Assembly: GCF_002443255.2 (NCBI RefSeq)
Contig: NW_019211459.1
Location: 24,175,790-24,239,789, forward strand
Direction: 5' to 3'
DNA length: 64,000 bases
From: Varroa destructor
Taxonomy: Eukaryota; Arthropoda; Arachnida; Mesostigmata; Varroidae
Shown here: piece by piece, positions 25,742 through 38,313 of the stretch
Layout of the letters: every line of letters begins with the position of its first letter
Numbering within the stretch: position 1 is the stretch's first letter
The notes under the pieces: model-generated
Told to the model about the DNA's origin: nothing
Databases searched by the model: none
What the model saw: only the letters and a program-made list of their open reading frames with translations
Translations under genes and position numbers: made by a program

Positions 25742-26386
25742 TCAATTAAGAGGCAATTTTAGCTGGAAAGCATCAACATTAGTAGGGTAATATCCGGGAA
25801 TTCGCTCATGCCGTATGAATCCGAATTTTTCATACAGGTGTAACGAGGCCCGATTGTTCACCTCTGTGTGCAATATGATTTCATTGACGCGTTCACTTTT
25901 CAGTAACTGGATCGCGCGCCTCATAAGGTTACAAGCTATTTTGCGTTTACGGTAATTCTCGTCAACAGCCAGGTAAGCAATGGTGGCTCGCACTTCCGAT
26001 CCTGGCTGGCATTCAAGTCTGAATAGGATACAGCCGACAAGCTTCTGCTTGTCTGTGGCTAGCACGCACGCCAAGCTTGGATACATTCGGAGGTACGAGT
26101 CGATGTAAACCCAATAGGCTTGGGGAAAGCACCTATGGAGTAGTTCCGTAATTATTGTCAGATTAGGCAATAGCGGTACCGTATCATAGTCTATCCCACC
26201 CATTGTAGCCAATTGTGTGCTTGAGATAGAGGGACCATTGCATGTTTTGGTCGCCGCTGGCGAGACTGTCGGCGTTTTCTCGCGTGATCCATCAATAGCT
26301 TGAAAATCCGTGCTTAGCGTAGCTGCAGCCAACCGTGTAGTGCTTTCATCGGCACTTTCACTCCGTAGGTCTGTACTAATTTTCAT
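25742..26386 (-). CDS. GNAT-fold N-alpha-acetyltransferase, NAA30-like (NatC catalytic subunit or derived copy)
   Basis: A single uninterrupted frame of 214 codons from ATG to stop, by far the longest in the window. Residues 1-60 are a Ser/Thr-rich leader. Residues about 75-214 are a GNAT domain that follows the NAA30 pattern: a YIDSYLRMYP segment, a Leu-rich core strand (GCILFRLEC), the central strand IAYLAVDENYRKRKIACNL, EIILHTEVNN, then SLHLYEKFGFIRHER, GYYPTNVDAF and a QLKLPLN end. NAA30 acetylates protein N-termini such as Met-Leu and Met-Ile co-translationally with NAA35 and NAA38. The acetyl-CoA loop, normally R/Q-x-x-G-x-G/A, reads RKRKIA, so the central Gly is Lys. The absence of introns may reflect a retrocopy or simply a single-exon gene. 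Other GNAT families (NAA10, NAA50) fit less well. Confidence 0.85.
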   Translation of the reverse strand: MKISTDLRSESADESTTRLAAATLSTDFQAIDGSREKTPTVSPAATKTCNGPSISSTQLATMGGIDYDTVPLLPNLTIITELLHRCFPQAYWVYIDSYLRMYPSLACVLATDKQKLVGCILFRLECQPGSEVRATIAYLAVDENYRKRKIACNLMRRAIQLLKSERVNEIILHTEVNNRASLHLYEKFGFIRHERIPGYYPTNVDAFQLKLPLN

Positions 26387-29243
26387 AATTTTTTTTCTAC
26401 CACAAGCCGCTCAAAAAGACATCGTTGTTTTTTCAAGAATTAATGTTTTGCTAAATTGTATGAGGTATGGTTTTTTATGATGGATGGGCCAGTTTCTGAT
26501 ATTAATGCTATGAGTAGCCGCGGGTCAGTTCAGCCAAGGACAATCGATAGTGCCGATGGGGTACGTGCTCCGCCACTTGCAAAATGGTGTTTCAACACCT
26601 GCATCCGCATTGCGTAGTCACTTTTCTGTTTTGTTACGGTGACTATACTTTTATATATCCTCAGATTTAACTTGTTCTGACACCTGCGTTTGTTGATGGC
26701 AAATAGGTCTGCGCTTTAAAAAACTACTGAGATGAAAATATTTTGCTCCTGCGAATTTGACCATAAAACATTGTATGGCCTTACGAATGAGCAGCTTTTG
26801 TTGGGAACTGATTCTTTCTTTTTTCAATTGCTGAACGAACCTTCACAAGTAGTGTAATATATTTCAAAAGCATTAAAGGGACGGCACGAAGCGTACGCAG
26901 ACCCATAATTAACTGTCTTGATACCTTACTTGATAATTATCATTAGTAGACAAATTTCTATTTATTACTATTATTAACACAGCGAAAGTAGAGCATTTCG
27001 TATTGTTAGCGTACCGGAAACGGACGACAATCTGCAAGTTGCAGTTTGCAGACAGAGGCCGAAGAGATTCGATATGGGTGATATGATGACATGACTCCTC
27101 AACTGACAGTTCTAACATATTAGTAGCAGACAAAAGTTCTCTCGGACATGACCTGCTTTTTAAACTAAAGGAGTAACCTTAAGTTAGTAATCAAGTGTAA
27201 GGTCCTATCCATGTGTGCGATCTTAATGTGTATAATTCCTCCATCTTGTTTCCGGTACATTGCGTGTTTGACTCATAAGGAAAAGTTGAAAATCATTAAT
27301 AAACTTTAGTAGCTGTTACTATATTAAAGGGGTAACTATATTAAAGACCTTATTTAAACCTTTAATTATTCAATCAGTCTGACTAATTTTAGTAGGCAAC
27401 TGTTGAAAAATCAAACCGTATATTAAAAAAATAATTATTTTTTTCAAATGAAATACACTATCTAAATAAGTGTCCCATATGGATTATCCACACAATGAGT
27501 AAACTCGTTTTACCTGTTGACACGTTGTGACCGATCCGACCTCCGTGTGCTAATCTAATATTTAAACACGTTCCGGTGACAGCCTCAACTCGTGTGGCAA
27601 GCTCTCACTACTTATTAAAGAACATCAACCCTCTTGTCAAAATCGTCAAAGATTCGGTCTATGGTCACTTCTTCTAACGCACACCCATAAGCGCCATCAA
27701 GCTAATGGAGATGATATATTCTGGTGTATTCAAGTTACATATTGAATTTTTTTCTCGCACTTCGCCATGATAATGTGCTATGGCATACAATATACATATG
27801 TAATGACAAGAATGCTAGTAATAAAAATACCGACATGTGTAAACAAGCAAGATTTTTAACACGATCGATAAGTACTACGAAAATTCAATCAAAACATTTG
27901 ACAAAGGGTCTACTAACTTGAATGAACACGGTAAGTATACTATTCAACATGCTAATAATGTGCCGCGAAGGTTTGGATGCTTGGATGAAATAACTCGTCT
28001 AATTTTAGGCAGAATTTAACTCCACGTCATAAATGAAAACTTTGGTTATTGTTTTGGGGGGTAAATAATGAATATTTCTTTCCCGTTTTTCTACGTCCAA
28101 CAATAGTTTCAGTTTTTCAGATCAACTTACCTAAAGTGAATCAAATCTATATAAGCCCATGTGTCTGGAGGGCCAATTGGCTATGCATTTGTAAACATAC
28201 GGCACAAACGTGACATTAGCTTGCCGAGAGACGAGTTTATTATAGTTATAGAATGTTGGTGCATTGATGCTGACGATGATGGGCCGTTCGAGGTCGGCCC
28301 CAGGCACCATTGATATGCGCACAGGATAATGTGACCTTCCCCACATCAAGCCTATTTTGCTGTGTAAGTTACTTGCCTGAAGCGGCCTTTTTATTATGCA
28401 GGCGTAGCCGATAAGTTAGCTACCACTACTATCGCTTGCAATAATGACTTCGAAGAAGCTGCAATAATAATATGAAGGCGGAAAGCAGCGTCGACGGATT
28501 AAGGTGTTTCATTCCGTCCACCTTCATATCCACGGTTTCCTTACCAGCCTCTGTGTTGCTTCTCCCCGTCGAATGCCACTGGGGACATCAACGATTGTCT
28601 GTTCTTTGGCAACATCAATGACCGTGAACATTGCGGGCTTCTGACCTATACTTAGGCTAACAACCCAAATACTACATGGTACACAAATGGTGACAGTACA
28701 CATGATCTTGAGGGCAAATGTTTGCTTGCCATCGGAGGACAGGCGGGTATTGTTGTCTAACAGAATTACGTGACGATTATCTCCTTACGCAAAAGGTCCG
28801 AACTTTGTTTTATTGGATTATTTCTCTCGAGTTGACTTGCGTTATTGATGCGAAACAGTGCAGCGTGAAAATGTGTCACGATACTCAGCTTTTTCGGTGT
28901 GTAGAATTATTAGCATAGAGTATCGATGTTTTTCGTACGAGCAGTGGTTGCTAAAGCTACTCCATTAGTTGATTCATTCACTTATTGGCTTTTTATAACA
29001 TGTATCTCACGAAGTTCCTAGGAAGTTCCGGTGCAGAGTGGAAACAGCTGAATGAATCTAGAGAATAGCACGGCTAAGACAGATTCAACAGGCATAAGTA
29101 CGTGGTTAGCAGATGTCTGCTTAGGGATTAATTCGTTGCCAGCAACAGTTTAATAGACGAGACGATGGAAATGCTGAATAACAAAATAAACATATACGCA
29201 GATATCTATTTCTTTATAAGTTCCAATTTCATTGCAATAAATC

Positions 29244-29262
29244 GATAGATAGATAGATAGAT
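29244..29262. repeat. (GATA)n microsatellite
   Basis: Nearly five GATA units in tandem. Confidence 0.9.
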
Positions 29263-30090
29263 AAATCAAATATTGTGTATAATCTTATCGTTAGTCTACT
29301 AGAGAAGTGAGGCTTTTATATTATCGAGTCTATGCCCCCATTCGAAGAATACCTTTAACAATGCCTAAAGGCAATGCCATCATTTCCGCAGAGTTGACAA
29401 TTTTCAGGTTCATTATGCCACCCTCTTCATAACGCCATTTCTGAATAAGGATAATTCTGTTAATAGATCTGTCCTTTTAAGTATACTGTGAACGCGTGAA
29501 CAGTACCCTTCTCCGAGAAGGCAGACGAAAACCTTCTGGCCTGTCGGCAGTTAGGACAGGCTGTCGGTCCACGCAAATACATAATTTGTCTATTTCAATG
29601 TTAAGCAGTCCATGATCCACGTGCATTCAGGCTAGCCAGACAGCGGTTGTAAATTTGCAAATGCATAGGCTTCGTAATAATATATGATATTGTTAGAGTG
29701 GCCCATATTCTACAGAGATATATGTATCCCATTGCCGGGTATGTTGAGCCGATTATGCGTGCCTATACGTGGACCCACTGTTTACTAAGCTGTGCCAACG
29801 AGCCGCTTGCAAGGCTCGATGGGCTAAGTGGTGTTGGAATGAAGACTACGTAGTCAGCATTCACGTACATTGAGGCATCGTCATTCTTAAACAATGTCCA
29901 GAATCTCATTCGGATGGCTTCCCTAATATTACGCCAAAGGCCTTATCGATCAATTTTTCTGTGCGGACAATTGGCAGTATTGCACGTACAGATAACACAT
30001 CTCCGGGTTGTTTCCTAAGAGCTTAAATTGTTTTAGATGATTTTATTTTCTATGAAACTAGGCTTTGAATGATTACGTTCACATATATAC

Positions 30091-30110
30091 GTATATATAT
30101 ATATATATAT
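30091..30110. repeat. (TA)n microsatellite
   Basis: About ten TA units just upstream of a GC-richer stretch. Confidence 0.9.
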
Positions 30111-30255
30111 TGAGCGGTGCGCGGGTGCGGTTACATTGAAAACGTCAAACGCCGTTTCTCTAGATTAGCTTCCTGGACATATATACAACGGTTAATTCGA
30201 AACCTCGTTGCCGTTAGTGATTGTGAAGAGCTGAAGAACGGGTCTTTTCTGTCAC

Positions 30256-30621
30256 GTGTCTGTCACAATGAAGTGCACAGGTCGTGTATGTAGACTGTTA
30301 GCTTTGAAGCGACTTGCAGTCGCAGCAGCGGAATTATTTACTGTGATTCTACGAAGGGAGAGTACTGTGCTGCCTGAAAATGTTATGTATTATAATACAG
30401 ACATACATTGCGCAGCTCATACGAAAATGAGGGGCACGTTATTAAACGAAGCGGACCTTTTGCGAGCGGCCGCAAGGAAACACCTACCAAAGGTTACCAG
30501 CGGTGTGTTATATTGTAACGCCCAACCATTTATAAACTGGAGCTTTAAAGCACACCCTGAAGCAAATAGCAAATTTTGCTTGAGAGGAGAAACACACACT
30601 AAAACAAATTCTATCAGTTGA
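30256..30621 (+). CDS. Hypothetical protein, weak candidate
   Basis: An open frame of 121 codons in a locally GC-richer stretch. The first ATG, at 30268, has a fair context (CACAATGA). The predicted product begins MKCTGRVCRLLALKR, has an Ala-rich helix and scattered cysteines, and matches no family I recognise. No splice partner was established. It may be chance. Confidence 0.22.
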   Translation: MSVTMKCTGRVCRLLALKRLAVAAAELFTVILRRESTVLPENVMYYNTDIHCAAHTKMRGTLLNEADLLRAAARKHLPKVTSGVLYCNAQPFINWSFKAHPEANSKFCLRGETHTKTNSIS

Positions 30622-32214
30622 CTAAATTGAACGTCCTGCTATCTGGAGTTATGAGTTTCGAAGGTACGGTTCAAGCTAGCATTTGGATTCGGGCTCAGAA
30701 ACGTTAACAAGTGTTTATAATGGATGAAGCAATGGGATCCCATGTTAACTGCCGTTCATGTGATAGTAAAAGAAATAGGGCGTCGTTCGTCGGCAATGCA
30801 AATTCATTTTTTCCATTGCCGTGGTTCTTGCCTACGGTCGGCCTTGATACGGCTCTTCATTATTGGCTCAAGGATTTACCAGGATAAAGAGATCCATACG
30901 GCTCAAATGGATCGTCATGTATTAGGATCAATAAAGTGCATTTTTTGAAAAATACCTAATCTGTGGCGCTGATGGCCTATGAACATTTAGAAGAGGTAAG
31001 TGATCGCTTCGAAAAAGAAAAGTATTTGAAATATTGGGGCGTCCTTGCTGATGTTTGAGCCAGTTGGAGAGGTTAGTACTCGATAGCATGTGTACAATAT
31101 ACGCCTATAATAGCGGTTGGATGAGGTGAATCAACTTCGTCTTAAAATTAAGTTCTAAATAAAAGTTCATATTGATAAGTCGGAGTCTGGGATGATAAAT
31201 ATGCGACTAATGCACTGAATTGCCACACGGAGTGAGTCTCCCGAATGATCTGGTTCATGGCTAGGTATTGTGTCGTTACGGTCGTTTAGGGAGGCTATGA
31301 AGGGTTCAGTAGTCCAAATAAGATCTCCAATAAAAATACTGTTAATTCGGTCAGCTTTGCTATTAGTTGGCTTTAAACGAGGTACGCACAATATTACCCG
31401 ACACAGTATAGGGCCGGTATCTGAGCAATATGGAACGCACGAGGAGTACCACTATTGGAGGTAACCGAACTGAAATATATGCGGCCTTTCGCTGTCTTGT
31501 CAATTATCCTAGATAGCGTCCTGTGTAACAACTGGTGCTAGATACGTCCTGTGTAGAGCCGACAAGGATCCACTCAGCGAAACCTTAATAGTTTGTCATT
31601 TAATAAGTATAGGAATTGTATTATTGATTTGATATACAGCCATATATCGATAAAGCAGGGATTTCAAAGCACTATTGTACGCCCGTGCACCGTGGAAAGT
31701 CTATCTTGTATTGTAAATGTCTTGGACATTCCTGAAATAAAGCAATGTACACTTGCCGACTAGGCGTGTTTCCTACTTGGTCAAAACAATACCGTGTACT
31801 TATAGAAAGCATGAGCTTTGCTTGTAAAATAGTACCATTCATGCTATAAAACGTAATTAGATAACACGAAATTATACATCGTTTAATTGTAAAGGTTACG
31901 CGGCGATGCTTTGCATAATTCTATTGGATTAGAACTCTAACTAGCAAATAAGTCTGGGAAGGGAATCCTATTTTCTGTCATTTAAAAAAATAGATAATTT
32001 AAAAAGCGCCTTTTTTCCGTGAGGGCCAGTTTCTCCATTTCGACAATAATATTACAATCGTAGTGCTAAATGACGTTTCCTTTTGCCAAATTCCAGCTCT
32101 CAGCCAAATCCATATCTCTTATTGTTACTGCTTCAAAGTTTCAAAGTTATTCAACTATGCGCTGAAATTTTAATTAAGTTTTACAGGACGTCAATTCCCT
32201 AATTCCTTAATCAA

Positions 32215-33391
32215 TCAACTTGTACTAGTATTTAAAAATAAAACATTGTCGGTCTTCGTTCTCTGAGTATCACACGGGGCCCGGGGAAGGAGGGACTTAA
32301 AATGCTCAATCGCAAAAACCAAGATACTATTTTTCGAACTTTCTAGTCTTCCATATGATACACCGAAGCTATTACTGCCTTTCGCTTTACCACACGGTCG
32401 CGTAGCTGTTATAACAATATTCCAGTACCGCTTGTAACGATAAACTAACAGTTATGCCTCTTTCTATTTGTAGACCCTCACATCAACAAAATCACATGTC
32501 TGCCGGTTGATGCAATATTTCATATTTGTTTCTACAAATTTTTGATCATCTGTTTGCTTACGGTTGCCGCCCGATACGGCGCAAGCCGACAAGTCACCAA
32601 CAATTTGTCCTGAGCCACAGCTCATCTCATTCAGTCCTAAGTAGCTTTTCTGAAACCAAATCTAACCCCTATGACTCGGTGTTGCCGACGGCCAAAGGAG
32701 GACAGCTGTCAAAGGTTGACGTTTTGCTATAATCGAAACTTGTTTCAGATAGGGAGAAACTGGTTTGAGTGCCGATTCAGAAGTTGTACTGTGAGTGGAA
32801 TTCCGGACATTAGTTTGCCCTGAAGTGCTGTGATCGTTGCGTATGATCGTGTGTGGATCATATATAAAGCATGGTACATTTTTATCTCACTCATAATATA
32901 CAGTAATTGATTCTTCAAAACTATGTTTGGACTATTGAGAATGAAACATTTACACAATTCCGTGTCGTAATAGTCTGATAAAGTTTACACCCTTTTAACA
33001 GCAAAATCAACACCATAATCCCGTGCATCAACTCCCGATGCTTCTTCACAATTGAGCTTGACGCGTAACAACACGTCAGTTAGATTTTTTTTTGTGTCTC
33101 TAATTCGTGTAATCTATAAATGACTATTCCGCTAATTACTGCATAACAGAGCTGAAAGCCGTGTCCGTTCAACAGAATGATGACCTACGTACAATTGTCT
33201 TGTTCTAGTTTGAAACTAATGCTTAGGTAGAACAGGTTTACCAGTTGGGTTGGCTGTAGTGAATACCAGGAAAGGAATATCTCTGTTGATCTCCCAAATG
33301 CCTCGCTATCCAGTTCGACGGGTTCGAGACAAGTTGGCGCGAAACAAGACGGACACAAAAAAACGGCTAAGGCTATTGTCAAGCTGAACAA
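32215..33391 (-). CDS. Candidate three-exon gene (5' end uncertain), possibly a secreted cysteine-containing protein
   Basis: Exons: about 33391-33242, 32649-32562 and 32405-32215 (stop). Junction 1 is donor CTG|GTAAAC to acceptor GGTTTCAG, phase 0. Junction 2 is donor ACC|GTAAGC to acceptor TATAACAG, phase 1. Both joins stay in frame, and the last exon is open for 62 codons. The N-terminal part of the first exon is hydrophobic (SLTIALAVFLCPSCFAPTC) and resembles a signal peptide, but no ATG is present in frame, so a 5' exon is missing or the model is wrong there. The mature part carries several cysteines (MSCGSG, SACAVSGG, RPCGK, APCDTQ). The family is not recognised. The basis is the open frames and splice phases only. 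Confidence 0.35.
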
Positions 33392-34167
33392 AATATCACA
33401 TCCTTTTTGTTAGTCGTACGCTATGGATACATACGGTGCATGGCCTACAATAGATAGGGCGAACATACTTTGGGCTTCTCATTCACCGAATGCAGCTAAA
33501 TGGATCTCTAGTTGGGTTTTAGAAGAAACAGGTCGGCCCAGGGAATAAGGCTGATATCACACTGTCACCCGCCCAGCTATAGCGATAAAAATAAAGTTAA
33601 CACACGTTAGATTATTTTTCTATGTCGCTTTCGTTTCCGTTTTGGTGAGATGCTATCTAGCAATAATGGCGAAAAGTCTAGCATTTTGTAGCTACGTAAT
33701 ATCTATCAACGGATTTAAAACCGAACCCGTATATGAGTATCAATAGAAATAGGCATGTCTAGACGAGATATTATCAATTATTGTTCGTTGCTAAACGTAT
33801 TTATTCAATAGAAGGGGTTCAACATTGACTAAATTTGGTTTTGCCCCTGAGAACTGCTCGTTAATCAAGTTCTTAGATATGACATCATTTTCATATGGTC
33901 GAGCGGCTCTAACGAAAACTTTCGACGGAGATTTATAATTGACACCCAAGTGGAAATAGCTGGTTGATAACTTGGGAATAGGGTATTGGCCCCCTATCTT
34001 TTTGGGATATTTCCCGCAAAAATAATAATACCTGTAGCTGTTGGTCCGTCGTCCGTCCGCTGGTCGAATAACATACGATTTGTTCGCTTAGCGAGTATGT
34101 CATCAAACTGTTCGGCTTCTACCGTTGCTGCTAAGGGCCGACTGCCCCTGTTTATTGTATATTGTCT

Positions 34168-34170
<3 letters not shown>

Positions 34171-34221
<51 letters not shown>
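34171..34221. repeat. Long (TA)n microsatellite
   Basis: About 25 uninterrupted TA units, the longest tandem repeat in the window. Confidence 0.95.
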
Positions 34222-34222
<1 letters not shown>

Positions 34223-34717
34223 TGTCCTTAGGGATTAGATGATAGGCAGTGTTTCATTTAAGCACACTGTACCCAGTACGTTCCAGGAATGGTAATGATA
34301 TAAACATGTCAGATCTCTCTAGAATGCCGGCCCTTACTTGACCTGTTTCCAGGTCACTGCATTTGCCGTAGCAAGGACTGTGGGGCGTTTAACGGAAGCA
34401 TTTGTGTTTTCGTTAAGTGGGCGGCCTGCGGCTTGTGGCCAATTTAAATAGACACTTCAAAGTGAACGAGAGTATTTTGTTGTTAGAAGAGTCTGTTGAC
34501 ATGATTAAGCTTTCTATATCACTCTATTGGCTTCCTTCTTTATGCGCTCCTTCAAAAATCTCCTAAGCGCTCGATATGAACAATTAACTGAAATATTGAC
34601 AAAAAAAACCTACCTAACGAATTAGTTCGTTTTGTGTTACCCTTCACCTTATTATTATTATTAAAATACCTTGTTAGTATTAAAATTAACATCATGAAAG
34701 TGTATCGTAAATTGAAC

Positions 34718-35250
34718 ACACGCATACACAGATGATAAGATTTACGTACGTACTTGTGGCAAATATAATTTATAAAATATTTATTCGAAATGTTAGTTCA
34801 ATGTATTGGATGGTGTGTCTATTGCTGTCGAAGTTAGCTGGAATCTGCACTTCGGTGTGACGAGCTGAGTTTTTAATGGCTTTACGAACGAACCTACAGA
34901 TATTAGGACTATTCCGCTCTATATGTCCCTCTTGTTCTTCACCTGTATGTCGATTAGTGGACGATGTTTGAAGTAATTCGTTATCCGATTTTTTGTCAAA
35001 ACAGACTTAGCAGAAATCTTAAAGTTTGTTCAACGCGGTACTTCTTCGTCTGTCTTCTTCAGTAAGCTAATCATGCTTAACCATAGAATGAAGGCGATGC
35101 ATTGCGAAACGTTTACCAAATTTCTTCACTTGATATCGTCGAAATTGTCGAATCTAGTTTTAGCCAGCACCCATATCTCAAGCAATTATTATTATAATTA
35201 TGCATACTAAATTCACGCTAATTAGGTAAAGGCATTATTAATTATGAGAT
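34718..35250. repeat. Diverged repeat, copy A
   Basis: Several blocks here recur in the same order about 1.2 kb downstream: an ACACGCATACA block near 34718 matches one near 35934, and a block around 35086-35117 (AATGCAT/GATGCATT and AAACGTTT words) matches 36334-36364. Overall identity is low, so this is an old duplication or two copies of one element. Confidence 0.5.
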
Positions 35251-35316
35251 ATTTCCCAAAGATAAAATATTTAACGATGCCAGATGCTGTAAGGTCCTAA
35301 AGAACCTCATCGAAGT

Positions 35317-35616
35317 GTGGCACAGTATTCAACAGTACACAGCGTATTTACTTTACGCAAATACACCATTTCATCGTCTCGTTTTAATCATAGCCTGAAT
35401 GGAGGACAAACGGAATCGAGCCGTGTTTTTTTGCCTCTATATTTTCCAGATTTCCAGTGTCCGTGTGATTTCGATTATTATCACGGCCTAAACATAGGTG
35501 TGATAGTACTTGTGTTAGATCATCGATCTTTCAACGAAGTCACCGGTGACGCGGCTAAGGATGTTGATGTAAATCACAAGTACACAATTAATTGGATGTT
35601 TCCACAGTGCTGGTAG
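35317..35616 (+). pseudogene. Possible degraded mariner-like transposase fragment
   Basis: An open frame of about 99 codons between the two copies of the diverged repeat. It contains LYFPDFQCPCDF, which loosely recalls the YSPDLAPxDF motif around the last catalytic Asp of mariner transposases, followed after some residues by RSFNEV. The rest does not align well by eye and no terminal inverted repeats were found, so this is tentative. Confidence 0.2.
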
Positions 35617-35929
35617 TGGAAATAATAAAGAAAAGTGTATCTAATACATACCGGAATGACGATTTTCTACTTCATAAAATCAAAAAGTTATTTGACGCGC
35701 TTTGATATAATAGAAAGTTCTTTAGCGCACTGAATCGGTGCAAAAGGCGCTCTTTTTCACCGCGAATGGTACTATGAAATTCTATCATTAATAAGTTAGA
35801 TGTAAGATCTATAAATAACGGTTGCCACGAGCTGGGTGCCAGGCAAAACTTGGAAAATCTCCAGAACGGAAATATCCGCAGCCTCCTCATTACTTTCGAT
35901 ATTTACTTTATGGCAACCTGACAAAAGTT

Positions 35930-36500
35930 AAGTACACGCATACATAAATGATATGATTTAAGTGTGTATTTATAATAAATACAATTTATAAATAAGAGGT
36001 ATCCCATATGTATTATTTATTCTACTTCATTGAAGAGTAGATGCACTGTCGTCGACGTAAAACTTCGCTAAAATATGCCCCTTGGAGGCGTAAGCAAAAA
36101 ATTTCAATGCTACAACCCTCGAGAAAAAATATTAAGATTACTCCGATTCTTCTATATTTCTTCAAGCCAAGTTAATACCAAGTATATATACTAACCGGTT
36201 ATGGTTGACCGGTAAATGAGTTCTAGTTCACTGAAAAAAACGCGAAGGCTTGCTGAGAATAAAATTTCCGGAAAACTCGAATCACCTTGAAGTTTCTTCA
36301 GCTGCGTTCATTAACCTGGTCGTATTAGCCTAAAATATGAAAGCAATGCATTTCAAAACGTTTGCTAGTTTTTTCTGCCAATAGATTCTAGGGATCCTTA
36401 TTGAAGCTAACAAGCTTGATTTGCTTTTTATCGATGAGTTACGATTCAGACGATCAGGCTATCTATAATGATTTTTGCTAAATTCACGGTACATTTTTGG
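35930..36500. repeat. Diverged repeat, copy B
   Basis: Collinear with copy A at an offset of roughly 1.2 kb; see that entry for the matching blocks. Confidence 0.5.
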
Positions 36501-38076
36501 CACGCTACCAAAGAATCACCAGGGATATCAGGCTTTTTGAAATGTTTGTTATATCTTATGGAAATCGTTGCAGTTCTATTATACGGGACGCGAATAACAG
36601 TTAAAAAAACAAAAGAATAATCTGTTTTATACTGTATTCAGAAAGAATAGAAAAAAATCAAGAAAGCTGGTGAACATGCTAATATGTATCGTCATTGACG
36701 GCAGATTAAGTTGGAGTTTAATACATATGAATCGAATGAGGACATCAAATACAGGCTAAATATATGAAACGAACCCTGAAACACGGAAGTTTAAAGAAAA
36801 AGGCATTCACTTCTAAAAACGTTTGTAGTTATAATTAGGAGATTCGCTAAATCTTGATGAGATTCGGATCGCTTTCCAAAGAAAAAATTGAAGTTAGTAT
36901 CGAGATCCTGAAAGTGGCAATATGTAGAATGAATTCTACAGCACCAGTAGCAATTTATCTTCTCACACTTTTTGAACTTGATCATTCAAACAAAAAGGCT
37001 GAAAAGACCACGAGGATTCATTTAAAAGGGTTTCATGGTGAAGTCCTCTAGGAATGGATGGGTAGCACTGCCAGTATTCCGTGTGAATATTAAATAAGTA
37101 AGCGGCCTATCTATTGGCGTTATTGTTCTATACGATGTGGGATTTCGATCAACTGCGGATCAGTACGCAGCATCTGCAAGAACAACGCAAGGATATTGAT
37201 GGGCTCGTTACCTTCAACGTCTTATCGATGGCGTGTTCAAATGTTTGCCTAAAAACCGCTAACGTTTCCTTTACAAGAAATGTTCTTCTACTTCACATTA
37301 GGAAAATGATCTAAACAGTTTTCAATACATTGAACAATATTACCTAGAGACATTTTTTGTAAGGTATTGTTTTTAGTCGAGGAGTTTTATTGGGCCCTAA
37401 TCCCTGGCCTCCAGTTTTATCCTCGCGACTACGAGTGGCGTTTGCCATTTGCATAGGACATCTTCGCTTGACTCACTGTCCAGTAAAAATAAATAAGGAC
37501 GGTCTCCGTTGACAAACTCCTAGCTTTGAATTACCTATTACAGAGATCACTCATAGCGGATTTCAAATTTGTATAGTAGGTAACGAGGAAAGGCATGTAT
37601 ACGAATAGGTACAATGACGGGAAAGTTGGAAACGTGAAATGAAGCTAGTAACAGAACGAGAATAATTTAGAGCGTAACATACTACTATGTAGACCATATA
37701 TGGGTTTTAACTGATTTTCAGAATAACTGTGGGCTACTCATAGGGCTTTTTGTCACGGCTGTCGACCTTTGTAGTAACGAACAGTACCAGATATTTTACA
37801 TATATCCGCCCATTTTTGGATATGAGCACACAGCCTCATTGCCTTACTATTCTTTCGTACATGATACGTACTACACACATGGCGTTCGCTATTCGACACT
37901 AAAATATTGGTATTCTTCCGTTACTCGCTATAAACCCACCGCTGTACTGAAGTTATTCTGTTTCTTTCCGGAAATTGGTGAGGTTTCTTTGACAGTTGTC
38001 TCAGTTTGCTTTGGCTGTTCCGCTGCTTTAGTTCAAATGTCTCATACTATGTGCTGTACATTCTGGCACCGCGTAG

Positions 38077-38313
38077 CCTGTACACCATTCATACTGCTGT
38101 ATCAATTACATCGTGCCTGGACTGCGATTGAGCATCCTCGACCCATTGCACCTGAGAAACGAATTTAGCAAGCTGCGTAGAAACTTTGACTTTGGCAAGC
38201 CCCTCAAGCGTTTTCAAAGGAAAGCATGCTTCGCAGACAATGAAAAAGTAGTTCTTCGTCATTACTTCATATTAGAGCTAAAAACGCAACTTATCTTAGG
38301 CTTTATGGGATAG
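38077..38313 (+). CDS. Candidate terminal exon, unidentified
   Basis: After an acceptor-like GCGTAG the frame is open for 78 codons to a stop. The middle part (VPGLRLSILDPLHLRNEF, then SKLRRNFDFGKPLKRFQRK) has the balanced charge and hydrophobicity of a real protein. The upstream exon was not found, and a competing plus-strand frame (37839-38168) overlaps. The family is not recognised. Confidence 0.25.
   Translation, partial: PVHHSYCCINYIVPGLRLSILDPLHLRNEFSKLRRNFDFGKPLKRFQRKACFADNEKVVLRHYFILELKTQLILGFMG

Larger units (their letters stand above)
26387..32214. other. Mostly no supported gene
   Basis: AT-rich sequence between the acetyltransferase and the next gene model, apart from the hypothetical open frame at 30256-30618 and microsatellites. 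A minus-strand frame at 28349-28131 ends exactly at a good donor sequence (AG|GTAAGT), but its reading frame stops there and I could not extend it. Confidence 0.4.

Noticed and set aside
37839..38168. 109-codon plus-strand frame
   Set aside because: Overlaps the better-looking frame at 38077-38313. Rich in Tyr, Cys and His with no charged helices, typical of a shadow frame.
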